From contig JAYKKI010000008.1 of assembly GCA_039881145.1 (NCBI GenBank), positions 32,637,501-32,701,500 on the forward strand: DNA of 64,000 bases, in the 5' to 3' direction. The notes under the pieces are model-generated. The model did no database searches and was not told the origin of the DNA. It was given only the letters and a program-made list of their open reading frames with translations. The stretch is from Druceiella hillmani. Taxonomy: Eukaryota > Arthropoda > Insecta > Lepidoptera > Hepialidae. Positions 1-11,263 of the stretch are shown one piece after another (the first letter of the stretch is position 1; each line of letters starts with the position of its first letter). A program made the translations under genes and the position numbers.

Positions 1-102
1 CTGATACATTTTGCGCACCTCTACTCTAAAAAGATAGAGACTTAGGTACTTGAATAATATGCTTTCAGCGAAAACGTATATCACATAACAAAATAGGCTT
101 TG

Positions 103-153
103 GTTATAGCTACATAACATGGAAGTTTTGTTATAGGTACATAACATGGAAGT
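103..153. repeat. 27-bp direct duplication
   Basis: Two adjacent copies of a 27-bp unit containing 'acataacatggaagt' differ by one or two bases. It is probably a replication-slippage duplication and has no coding meaning. Confidence 0.8.
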
Positions 154-731
154 CTGAACCACGAAAAATATTAAAACATAAACAGCTATAAGTATAATAT
201 AAACTAAAGGTCAACAAAGACGTTTCAATTTCCTGTATTCACTCGATGCAAGGAAAAACCGAAATCAAAACGCGATTCACTACCGAGAGCATCCTCCCAT
301 AATATGACAAAATATTTGTGCTTCTGCTTTTTTCTTTGATGTGCTGTAGGTAATACAGTGACATTCATTTTATATCTTCAGGGAGAAGTTCGAATGAAAC
401 TTATTAAATATTTAAGCAAGAAAAGTGAAAGGTTCTTTGTGCGTCACATTTACATTTTCATAAAAAAAAGAAAAACCTGCTTTTCGCCGTATATTTCGGG
501 GGTAATAATACGAAACCATTACGGATATTTTTTCGTATGGCAATCCTATTTCATGATGTGTACCATTTACACTTTTCGCTACTTTGGAAGATTAAATAAA
601 TAAATTTATTTCATTGAAAATTTTGATTAACAAAAGCGGAAAAGTTTACTTAAAGGTAATGCAATTATATTATTATTAAGATGTAGATATTGGGAAATAA
701 TTTTTTATTCTATATATACATATAAGGATTG

Positions 732-842
<111 letters not shown>

Positions 843-1084
843 TACACATTGTATGTAAAATAAATAACATTATTCAAAATTAAGTGTAATACTCTTATTT
901 CCAAGAATAGAGCTGATGCTGATACAGATACAGGTTGGAATATAGTCCATCAATCAAGTTATTCTTTGTTATATAGTAGCCTTGGATACTTTCAGAATAC
1001 TAAGAATCCATTTATAAAGATATCGTTAAGTTTTTTCAGAGGTCAGAATATTTTTTAGGTTCAATATAATATGTATGAATGTAT

Positions 1085-1087
1085 ATG

Positions 1088-1125
<38 letters not shown>
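1085..1125. repeat. short (TA)n microsatellite
   Basis: A TA run of about 30 bp preceded by a few tata/gtat units. It lies in AT-rich DNA with no gene signal. Confidence 0.85.
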
Positions 1126-1130
<5 letters not shown>

Positions 1131-2060
1131 TCTCTCTTTGATTAATTAGGTACTAACTGTAACTGCATCAAATAAAGTGCGTGTAGGTGATGCAATATGG
1201 CTTTGAGCAAATAACAATCTCTACCTAAAATTTATATATACAGGCAGTATGTGAGTTTTGATTGATTCCTAGTTCCGATTAGATTCCGTAGTTTTGATTC
1301 CTCAAGTGGTCTATTTTTAAGGCTCCGCGTTCGTAAATTTTAGATTCGAAGTTGAAATTCGTATTTAAAAGTAGGTATATACAATTTTATTTAAAGGTGA
1401 CGCGTACACAGCTTTAGTGAAACATTTTTATTTTCTACCTAGACGTGTAAGTTATTATTGAAAAGAACTCTTTGAGAAGAGTATAGAAGCATTTTTACTT
1501 TCATCAAAATGATTGAAGTATTACGTTAGCATCCAGGAGGAGGTCAATGAAAGTAAGGAAAAAAGAGTGCTCTCAAAGGAAATTTTTGTGGAGAAGCATG
1601 AATCACATCGAAGTCTATGTATATGTACGTATGTAGGTACGTTCGTACTTATATGTGTGTGGGTACGTACGTATATACGTATATACATATTCTAGCTTTA
1701 GGTTTATGAAAGCCTTTGTTAAAGCCCTTTCGTGCTTAGCAGTTTTTGCTGAATTACTGTTTTTTTAAAACAATTATGAGGAATTTAAACCTCCTCTTTA
1801 AAAGAAAAAAAGTCTGCTTAATTATTTTTGACTGCAGCGTATTAACTTTGAATTTAGATTTAATATATTTCTAAATGCCATTTTTCGATCTTAGGTATAT
1901 TCTGATAATTGGGCACTTGAAATTTCAAAACTGCAAATATTCTGTATATAAACAACAAACAGACAGCCAGAGGTTAATTCTAAAAAGATGCGTATGAGTT
2001 CAGAGAAACTTCAATAAAACATTTCACTATTTTTTTCATAAAATATCTTTAATGTACAGG

Positions 2061-2320
2061 TACACCTCTATTAGTTGAATAGCGGTATAAGAAATATTGT
2101 TTATGACTATTATGTAAATACGCTTCTATTAGTTTTATAGCGGTATAGAAGATGGCTTCTGACAACTATGTACAGACACCTCTGTTAGTTTTATAGCGGT
2201 ATAGAAAATATTGTTTATGACAACTCTGCAGATACAGCTCTATTAGTTTTATAGCGGTATAGAAAATATTGTTTGTGATAACTCCGTAGATACACCTCCA
2301 TTAGTATTATAGCGGTATCA
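2061..2320. repeat. 58-bp tandem array, about 4.5 copies
   Basis: Five successive units begin 'acacctctattag' or a variant at 2062, 2120, 2176, 2234 and 2292, so the period is 56-58 bp. Each contains the constant core 'atagcggtata'. The units differ at several sites, so the array is not brand new. No open frame is maintained, and it is most likely a non-coding minisatellite. Confidence 0.92.
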
Positions 2321-3295
2321 GTAGAAAATTGAATTAAAATAATATATTTACGGAAATCCTGGTTTGGTACAGAACAATCAACATTGTAACATTAAATGAG
2401 TGTCAATTCAAACTAATGAAGTTATTACTTTCTCGATAAACGTTTCAGAAAGCCAGAATACAAAGAAAAAATTTAAGGACGGTTATACGTAAGTTTTCAA
2501 AAAAACTTTGTTTTTCGTTTTGAATCCAATGTTATTTGTACAATTGAAATGGGTCATTTTCATTCATTACAGCAATATTTTCATGAACAATCGATCTAAT
2601 CGTTTGAATTGCAAAAGTACCGACAAACGTATTTAAATGCATGCATACAATGACGTTATATTAAATAGATACGTAGCGCTCAAAAGAGTTTCACAAAAGA
2701 CAAGTAATTGTCTAGTCTTTACTTAGTTGGCTATATAAAATGTTTTAAATACATTGCTGTTATCACTAAAAGTCTAGGAATTACATTCCATTTAATTTTA
2801 TTTCGTTTACGATTAATTTCAAATTGTAGGTCCACAAAACAATAGTCACATAATAAACAAGATATGCAGTATGATAAGACCATATTGAACCTTCGGCGAT
2901 GCTATCCCATTCGCACCTACAACATACTGGCTCATCCTAATTTGAATGGCTCAACTTTGATAACTACAACTATATCTTATAATTTGTTCATATATACGTG
3001 CGAGCAAGTCATTTTTCAGTCCTTTTATAAGACTATAGGGCGTCTATTTAATATAATGTCATTGGATATATATGTACACAATAAAAGTGTATTGTACTAT
3101 TATCAAATAGAATCATACCTAATAAGGCCTTACATTTTCGTCACGGGTTTTAATATCACTGATTTATTTCTATATATCTATATTTTATATAATACAAAAT
3201 AATATATATCTTATATTTCATATAATACATCTAAATTTCAAATTTCCGTGTATCGTGTAGGTACTAAATATAGATATATTTGAACGAGTTTACGA
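2321..3295. other. AT-rich non-coding stretch
   Basis: Nothing recognisable. The open frame at 2864-3202 (+) would encode a Tyr/Ile-rich 112-residue peptide with no signal peptide or domain, and its codons simply follow the base composition. I do not support it as a gene. Confidence 0.45.
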
Positions 3296-3480
3296 AGTTC
3301 ACATCTCGACCACAGGTGAGCGCTGCGCTTTGCCGATCGAGTTTGCCGCGCTAACAAACGAGTACCATTGTGCCGCCATATTTATAGCGACCCCCGCCGC
3401 GCCATCTCCTGAAGATTCATTCCGAGCGGGTTGAAATCAGCGCACATTCAAGGATTTAACTTGTTCCTTTACTGAGCTAT
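3296..3480. promoter_or_regulatory. GC-rich island, candidate regulatory element
   Basis: A sharp rise in GC within AT-rich flanks, without a usable open frame. It contains 'cacaggtgag' (E-box CAGGTG) and two GCCAT cores (gccgccatatttatag, gcgccatctcc), the core bound by the Polycomb recruiter Pho/YY1. Function is inferred only from composition and motifs. The CAG|GTGAGC could also serve as a 5' splice site, but no exon before it is convincing. Confidence 0.35.
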
Positions 3481-4440
3481 GGTTTGGCAAGTTTCCGTCC
3501 GATGTGACGAATGCGTCTATTGACGTAAATATTGGAATTTATTTGCGCTTGAATGATTCGGAAATATTTGAAAAAGGGTCGTTGGTTTATGATGATTATA
3601 ATTATAGACGTTTTTCTATATTTGATATTGGAGGCGTTGACCCATTTCAAGTTGTTTTTTTATTCGATTCGCGACTTTAGAATTAAAACGATGAAGTATT
3701 TAGATAGTTCATGGTCGCCTTATTTTTGTAATCGTATGTAATTTGTTTGTATTTATTTTGTTTTCATCATAGTTTCTGTGTGTTTGCTTTATCTGTACCT
3801 ATACCTCAACTCTGTAGTAAAGTTATGCGAGTTTTTGGATATAAGACACATCTTTACGTATTATCTACGCTATATAACGCGAAAGTCTAATATTAGCTTT
3901 TATCAATGACAGTTATTATAACTCTTAAAATCTGCACTGTTCAGTAAGTGTAAGCACTTTTTAGTTTTAAAATATTCTAAATTTTTTTTGTTATTCTTAT
4001 TAGATTGAGTTCCTGAAATTGAATATACTTGTACATTTTTGCTTTATAATCATCAGTCTTGAACAATGTTAGAGAGTGTGTTAAATATACTCAATGCAGT
4101 TGCAGTCATATTCATCTATGAAAATTCAAAATATATAAAAATTTTGGTTCAAATTTTATGTGAACCCGACAAAGTGTGGACATGCGAATTTAATAATTTG
4201 TTCTTTTTTAACTAAAAGCAAGAAAAAACTAAAAAAAATATTAAGATATTTTCGATTAATTAGAGACAGCATTGTTGCTAATATCTCAAATCCCGATTCT
4301 TCTAATAAAAATCAACGAACAAATGAAATTAACGAGTTGAAATAATTTTAATTTTTCAAACATAATTACAGGGTCAATTATTCTTTTTTTTTCTTACTAT
4401 TTTTATTATTTCACTCTTTTTCCTACATTGGGAAATATGT
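3481..4440. other. AT-rich non-coding stretch
   Basis: No gene, RNA or transposon recognised. The short open frames at 3553 and 4160 (+) show no domain and are treated as chance. Confidence 0.45.
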
Positions 4441-4454
4441 AAAACTTCCAATTA

Positions 4455-4860
4455 CAGGAAGTGACGCTAAAATACCAGCCGCGGAAAGCGTTTACTAAAG
4501 TCATTATCAGACTCAGCTAGCGTTCCGACCGACTATCATTATGCCTTGCGATTTTTATCCATAGACATAGTTTATTGTAGAGCAAAGTGGTGTAGATTAG
4601 GTTCGCGATAGGATTGTGTGTGCCCGATTTACATTTGCATATCTTAATGTGACGCTCAGCGCTCAGAGGCGCACCCTGGCTCGAAACAAAACATCATCAA
4701 TTCACTTCCCGATAAAGCATATGTGTCAACATTATTTTTGCAGGTTAGCTGTAAGGGCGTATAGGGTCGCGTTCTATCTGCGTAAAGTTACTCGCGTGTT
4801 TTCTTTACACTTCATTTTGATATGTTATCGTTTGCTCCGGCAAGGCGTCGTTTGACTTAT
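4455..4860. promoter_or_regulatory. GC-rich island carrying an octamer-containing motif
   Basis: A compositional island with the 17-mer ATTTGCATATCTTAATG at 4633-4649, preceded by tgtgcc...atttac. The same arrangement recurs at 19213-19243 in another island. ATTTGCAT is the POU-domain octamer. A tract ending 'ttatttttgcag' at 4742 resembles a splice acceptor, but the following frame has low GC3 and no domain. A noncoding regulatory element is the better reading. Confidence 0.45.
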
Positions 4861-6090
4861 TGTCGATTGGTTTTCTAAGCGGATGAATATGGCTGATAAA
4901 TTCATGTCTTTAGGCTTGGAGCGATACATTTTTTTCACTTGTTAAATATAACAAGTTATGTATTTTTTTTTATCTCGTGCGTAGTAAATACTTCAATTAA
5001 ATTTGGATAAGGGGTGAATTTAATATTAATGTCAACATGGAAGGTTTATGAATTACCATGCATTTATATTATTTTATTGTTTCAGTTAAATTTTTATGGC
5101 TATAAACAAGTAATCGGAATCGAAACTTTTTTTTATACTTTATCAAACTTTTTGCTCGTGTATTACCGAGTAGTGTTCTTTTTTATTGCCGTTTTCCTAG
5201 CACACTCAATGACATTGTGGAAAAACAATTCATTTTAAATTATCGACTATTTGCTGATAATTACTAAATTTAATCACATTGCCAATTGAGTTCACATCTG
5301 ACTAGTCATTGGATAAATCAATATAATCTTTTAGTTATTTAAATTACAATTCATATTGTAACTTAAGGTATTGTTGAATAAGTCATTTCATTCAATTTAT
5401 TTTTTGTCTTCAGTACCAAAAGTGTACCTACTAATTCAAACGTCTGATTCTACAATCCGATTCTTATTGCTTCGTTCCATTTAATTACTTTTAAATAATG
5501 ATTTCCTGTTGATAATGACGTTATAGAAACGCCGAGTACGTTGAAGGGTCTGTACTCATAGACTACAGAACTATATTTCATGGATTGGTAATAAAATTTA
5601 TTTAAATGTAGGAAATTCCTCTAAGAGTTACTTCCTTTTCTCGCTTTTTTTGCCTTCGCTTTTATTTCTCTTTCTGATATGTCGCTTCTTTTATTAGAAT
5701 ATTATAATTTTGTTTTATTGTTCACTTATGTTAATTTTTTTGTTCGCATGTGTGAACTTATTGTTTTAACATTGTGTTATTTTTGTGTGACTAGTTTCAT
5801 ATACATGGCCAGCGATATTTTATAGTATTTTACGTAAAATAGATTTAATAGATATATTTTTTAAATAAAGTATACTTAATTATGATGAAAAACGTTTGGG
5901 AAAAATCTGCTCAACGTACCAGGCCGAGTATAGATTTTTCTCCTTGCAGAAAAAATTACATATCATGAGTGAGGGTAGCAGAGACGGCTCATTTAATAAT
6001 GTGTTTATTTATCATTTGAATTGTTTAGGTTAGTAGTGCAGTACATAAAACGTAAATAAACGTTGTAATAATAACAACAACATTTCGTAA
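4861..6090. other. AT-rich non-coding stretch
   Basis: No recognisable feature. The open frame at 5014-5238 (+) is Phe/Leu/Tyr-rich because of T-rich sequence and has no supporting signal. Confidence 0.45.
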
Positions 6091-6094
6091 TGTC

Positions 6095-6235
6095 AAATGG
6101 TGTGTTGAGTTGATCAAAAGGCTACTGCTTTTGAGGTTGTGGTGAACTGCGGGAACCCGAGTTCGGCTTCTGGTTTCTGTCGCCGAGCAAGGCTGGAGTG
6201 ATATTTTAAATGGCGTAGCTAAAATTCCGTAGACC
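6095..6235 (+). mobile_element. SINE-like element, copy 1
   Basis: The segment 6100-6125 matches 43697-43723 almost base for base (gtgtgttg-ggttgatca-aaggc). The downstream part also follows the same order in both copies, including a 'cccg-gttcg' stretch that resembles the B box of a tRNA-type pol III promoter. I infer an old tRNA-related SINE copy. It directly abuts a LINE tail (next entry), so the pair may be one composite element. The minus-strand open frame across it is not a gene. Confidence 0.55.
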
Positions 6236-6376
6236 AATGGTCAATGGACAGCAGCGTCACTAGTGAGAGAACATATTCACTGCGATCGCCAACCCGCATG
6301 CCCAGCTTGGTGACAACAAGCATTGGTGAAGCCTATATCAAAAGTGGATGGAGACATGCTGTTGATGATGATGAAA
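6236..6376 (+). mobile_element. 3' end of an RTE-type LINE
   Basis: The order 'caatggacagcagcgtcacta', 'cactgcgatcgccaacccgcatgcccagc', 'gaagcctatatcaaaagtgga' and a 'gatgatgatga' tail is the 3' untranslated end known from lepidopteran RTE-class retrotransposons. Only this tail is present and no reverse transcriptase is nearby, as expected of a 5'-truncated insertion. A second copy is at 37850-38012. Confidence 0.7.
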
Positions 6377-6400
6377 AATAATGAAATCTGGTACATATCT

Positions 6401-6414
<14 letters not shown>

Positions 6415-6448
<34 letters not shown>

Positions 6449-6459
6449 TATATATATAT
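6415..6459. repeat. (TA)n microsatellite
   Basis: Alternating TA with one AAA interruption, starting shortly after the LINE tail. Microsatellites often grow from such tails. Confidence 0.9.
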
Positions 6460-7835
6460 TTACATGTTAATTTAGTCTTAACAGCATTGTTACAGCTCAT
6501 ATGCCGACAAAGGGAAGATCCCTTTGTCATGAATACTAAAATTAACATTAAAAGTGACGAGAAATAAGGAAAATGGAAATCTGAATTGGTATTAAACGGT
6601 GTATTTTTCTCAATTTCTGTGAAAAATGAAAAAATATTGTATACTATGTCGTCAATAATGGGTCAAATGAAGCAGGATTATAGAAAAGCTTGTGGGCTAA
6701 CGAAATTATTCCCATGTATTTTGTAGGATATCAAAGTTAGATTTTTTCAATTTTTTTTTGCGTAACTATTGATTAGCTGAGTTTTTTTTAAGTCCCATAT
6801 TATTTTATTTAATGAAGAGCCGTTGTATTTCACCCACATGATGAAAAATTGCACCTTTATTTATTTGTCATAATTGTATGAGATTTTTTTACGTTATTCA
6901 GCATGTCAGTCAGAAACGAGTAAAAATTCGATCAATTAAAATTTGTGGCTTTCATACATGCACTCAAATTTTAAGGCTTTGAAAATATTATAACAACCTT
7001 TCTAGTTTATTTTTTTTTATTTAGTGTTTAATGAAGTAGAAGACCGAGATGAGAACATAAATAACAATTCTGAATTACTTGGCGCATCTATAACGTCATT
7101 ATCGATTAAATGAATAAATAAATTACTACAATTTATATTATTTCATTCATAGAAATGTTTACGGTCATGCTTCATTTTTACGGGGATGCCCTTCTAGAAA
7201 TTATTTTTTCTCTCTAATATTGAATCTATTGTTTAAAAATTTGAATTTATGTTAAAAGTTTTAACTTCATTGGTATGGTTTTAATTTCGTAGTGTTATAG
7301 TTTTTGAAATTACTTATTATAATGTGAAAGTGAGGACAAATGGATTCTCTGGGACCTAGATCTCCCGTTTGTCGTCTTCATTTAAACTCTACATGATGTA
7401 TGTAGCACGGTGTTTAAAATATAAATGTAGAATATATATAAATAATTAGTTTTATATAGAATTATCGATATTTAAATATAATTAGGCAAAAATTAAAAAA
7501 AAATATGTTAAAAATGTGACCCAGATTTCTTGAACAGGAGAGACTCGAGTTATAGATTTCGAATCAACTTATTAATAAATATTTAACTTTAGCTACGAGG
7601 TTTAAATAAGATATAATAAACTACAAAAATAATTACAATAATTACGATAAAAGCATAATCATATATATAGTAATAAAAATATCAGTAATTTTCTTAAATT
7701 TTCGAAAAATAAGAAGTTAAAGTAGTTCTATACATATAATAAAATTGTAACAGAGTAAATTCTGCATATGGAAAATATTTAAAAAAGTTTGATTGATTAG
7801 CATAAAGAATGATAATAGAAACGAGAAAACCTATT
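6460..7835. other. AT-rich non-coding stretch
   Basis: Nothing recognisable on either strand. Confidence 0.45.
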
Positions 7836-7837
7836 TT

Positions 7838-8021
7838 TTAGGAATTTTTGTCTGTCTGTCTCTATGTTAATTTGTTCGTCAATCACGCCAAATCTACTGT
7901 ACGAACATTGATGAAATTTAGTATGATAATAGTTTATATCCAAGAGTAACATAGGGAAAAAAATTTTAATAACTTTTGTTATTCCGAATTTTACTTAAAA
8001 GAAGTCGCATGCACAACTAGT
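7838..8021 (+). mobile_element. degenerate Helitron-like non-autonomous element
   Basis: The text 'gtctgtctgtct', 'cgtcaatcacgccaaatctactgtacgaa', 'gatgaaatttagtatgataatagttta' and, at the end, 'gaagtcgcatgcacaactagt' follows the order of a very common lepidopteran non-autonomous element. Its 3' end has the Helitron form (hairpin, then CTAG before T, here 8017-8021). The GC hairpin is eroded, so this is an old copy. Confidence 0.6.
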
Positions 8022-9369
8022 AATAAATAACGTTAAATCAGCGAAATTTCGAATGTTAATAATTAAGTAGTTTCTCTATAATCCATTGTTTTGTGAACAA
8101 ATTTATATTGGTCAATTGTTTATCAAGTGTCTCGTGAACAAATATAGGTATGAGCACGTTTTACATACGAATAAGATAGTTTGATTCTGGGACTTCTGAC
8201 CCATTAGTATGATAAGTATCTCATTATTACGCATGTGTTGCGGCTGAGAGCCAAAGTTTAATATTATAATTTGTAGGTAAAAAATGTAAGTGATTAATTT
8301 TATATAATTTTGGATTAGTATTTAACTGAAAACAAGAGCTAAAAGATTATCATTTGTCAATTTTTTTCATAAAATTTACTCATATAGGCTCATAGACAGT
8401 TCTTAGTACTATTCCAATGGAAAAATACAGATGAGAAAATTTTTCGTTAGTGAAGTTTCAGAATATTTGGTAATAGGAGATATTATTTTACACCCGACGA
8501 TAAAGGTGTTTCTTAATATTTTTCGGTAGTTGCCCGACTAAAATCTAGCTTAACGCTTGCTTGCTCAAATAAATTAATTGCTAAAAATAATAAATAGTTT
8601 TGTGGAGAAAACATAGTAGATATAAAGTATATCAATACAGTTAAATAAAATTGAAGTGTCTTTCTGTAATTTTCGAATTTTTAGGTTTGAATGTTTTTTC
8701 CGTTTGTTTGATTACTGAAACGAATACTGTCGATACGAAATAATTTAACTCGAAACTGGTGAACCTATCGATATGGTACAGGTGGGCAGTAATCGTAGGA
8801 CCTATCTAGTTTTTGTTTCATTGTGATATATGAATTAGTCCAAAATTACGACGATGAAAAGGTTTTGTAGAAAATTAAACAGAAACTTTGTCATAGGAAT
8901 AGTGGACAATGGGCAATGGAATATTCCATTTTACGACTTAAACCTCATTTCAGTACTGCTGAAGAAAAACTCTTAAAATATCTGCAATATTTTGCCAAAG
9001 TTTTACTTCAGCAGTATTTAATTTGTTCTAATGCTTCTTTTGAATTATCCAAAATCTAGCTCCATATCTATATGTTGGTACTAGTACATCATTAGATATA
9101 GCTACTCTTCTTTTCTTTGCTAGACTTCTATTCTTTAGTACTTTTATCCTTTAGTTTTTCGACATTACTTTCTCTCTACCTAGATCTATTTTAATATTTA
9201 ATTTGTTTAAGTTGATAGCCTTTAATAACAATTTTTGAAAGACACTCTGAAAAAATATTGCTTTGATTCTTCTGTATACTGATTGCACACCAATTTTGTA
9301 TGCAAATCAATGTCGTATCGTTCCATTTAATTTTAAAAATATTCTCTAGATATTGATAATAGCAAAATA
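8022..9369. other. AT-rich non-coding stretch
   Basis: No gene, RNA or element recognised. Confidence 0.45.
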
Positions 9370-9475
9370 TGCGCTAACACACCAACGACCGTACCGTCTG
9401 CGACCTCTCCTCTTGCACGCCCGCGTTAGACGATAAGATTCAAAATGAAGTCACAAAACAAATTTATCCGTGCAG
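9370..9475. promoter_or_regulatory. GC-rich island upstream of the candidate exon
   Basis: A composition jump around 'ccaacgaccgtaccgtctgcgacctctcctcttgc'. The pyrimidine-rich part could be an intron 3' tract, or the whole may be a regulatory island like its neighbours. Confidence 0.3.
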
Positions 9476-9580
9476 GAGCCCGTCGTTGACCTGCGGCCCG
9501 GCCGCCTCAAGACGCCGCCCCGGAAGCGGTGCTTCCGCACATCTGCCGCCGGAATCAAACGCGGCCGACCCCGGAGATAA
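9476..9580 (+). CDS. candidate 3'-terminal exon, AT-hook-like C-terminus
   Basis: An acceptor-like 'tttatccgtgcag' ends at 9475. The following frame is open for 34 codons to a TAA at 9578-9580. Nearly all of the first 20 codons end in G or C, unlike the overlapping frame. The peptide is basic and ends KRGRPRR, which fits the AT-hook core (GRP flanked by basic residues) that binds the minor groove of AT-rich DNA. ATTAAA at about 9626 and a GT-rich tract at 9687-9705 could be a polyadenylation signal and downstream element. The rest of the gene is not in view, I do not recognise the parent gene, and no preceding exon was found nearby. Chance in a GC-rich island is the main alternative. Confidence 0.38.
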   Translation, partial: EPVVDLRPGRLKTPPRKRCFRTSAAGIKRGRPRR

Positions 9581-9709
9581 TCGGTCCGCGTCCTACCCTT
9601 ATGTGCCACTTAAAATGTCATCTTTATTAAAATTAATAACGTCAGGTGTCGTTCGTAAGTTTGGATATGCTATTCGGAATGCAATGGTCTGTGTGGGTGG
9701 GGAATAATG

Positions 9710-11263
9710 AAAGGTGCGCGCCTGTAGAATTTGCGATTTTAGTTTTAGTTTCATACTTAGAGAAACCCGTCATATATTACGATTTTGTCTTTTGTCTCGG
9801 AGCCAAATTTGTTAAAGGTAGCTTTGAATATAACATCGATATGCTTTAAAGCAGATGATCGTATGTATAGGGTATCCGATTACTGATCAATGAACTAGAT
9901 GAGTTTGTTTATAAGAAGTTAAGGGCACAGAATTAACTCATTTGTAGCAGTGTGATATTTCGATGTGCCATTAAAAAATGGAATACGGATGGTTTTAATA
10001 TTACCAGATTTTGTTGCTTTATAAATCTTTACAAAGGTATATAAGTGTATGTTTTAAAATATAATAGAAAAGACCACGATTCTTTAAAAGACTTTTAAAT
10101 CACATGCGATTTCGGTTATTATATCTCTTTTTGGATTCCCTGCTAGAACGGTCTAAATGGAAGACTATTGTTGTGACAATGTCGCCTGCACATACGTCCT
10201 TCAGTCCCTTTGCCGGAGGCTCCTAACATCTAAACCATATAACGTAACCTGAAATACGCATTTAACTATTGAAATTATATGGCGTAAAAACTCGGCTGAA
10301 ATATTTGTAAGCTCACGTGTAAACTTGTTTTGAAAAGAAAATTAATTGTTTAATAAAACATTTATTCGTGATAAAAAAAATAACAATAAATTCAATTAGT
10401 TACATAATCGATTAAAGCTTATGAGTAAAATTACCGATACGCAATCATAGATTTCAAAACACGTTTACTAAAAACAAATATCACTTTCTTAACTTTTATT
10501 TGATTCAATATTAAAATAATGAATCTATCGAAATTCAAGAAATTTCATTGTAAATTATATTTGAATCTTTAGGAGCTTTCCAGGATTTTTTGATCGTCAG
10601 AAGATCGGACGCTACTCAGATCGACATAGAGTTTTCCATGAGAAAAAAACTGGCTTTGGAAGACGTATAGAAATTGTTTTCCTTGGCGCTTGTTTATTAT
10701 AATTGTAAATATAAGAGTAACTGGAAATTAATTTCTTTTTATTTTTAATGGAAGAACGGAACAAGTTTTAGTTATATTTTCGGGATAAGAAATAACTTGC
10801 CTACGCTTGTATCAGTTAAAACCTTGCAGTCTAATGAATTGATATATAGGTTTATTATCTAAAGTCGAGTTTTAGCATAATTTACTCCAAAATTCACATT
10901 TTGGAAGTTCACTTTTCTAAATAATTTTGAGGACTTTCAGTACTATTGGTAAATTTATGTTCGAAATAACATCATCTGGTAAAATTGTATTTACGCTTCT
11001 CTACATAATTTTGATGTTAGGGATTTGTACAAGTACAGCAAAATTAATTTTTAAGTAATTTCGTTTTTTTCGGAACGGAATAGCTTTTTTTTTGTATAGA
11101 GCCTGAAGATATATTCAAGATATCCCATTCGAAATAGCCACGATATTGATTGTCCATTTTAATCCTCGGAGAGTTTGTCTCTTCCAAATTGAAGAAAGTA
11201 ATTAGCGAATACTTCTTTCATCAACTAGTTCTTGTTGTCGCACTCAGAGCACACTAAATAGAT
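9710..11263. other. AT-rich non-coding stretch
   Basis: No feature recognised. 'gtcgcctgcacatacgtccttcagtccctttgccggaggctcc' at 10181-10226 is a small GC-richer patch of unknown meaning. Confidence 0.4.

Noticed and set aside
2864..3202. 112-residue plus-strand open frame
   Set aside because: Tyr/Ile-rich composition matches the base composition. No motif or start support.
3318..3327. CAG|GTGAGC as a 5' splice site
   Set aside because: A plausible donor by sequence, but the 40 bp before it do not form a convincing exon and no partner exon was found.
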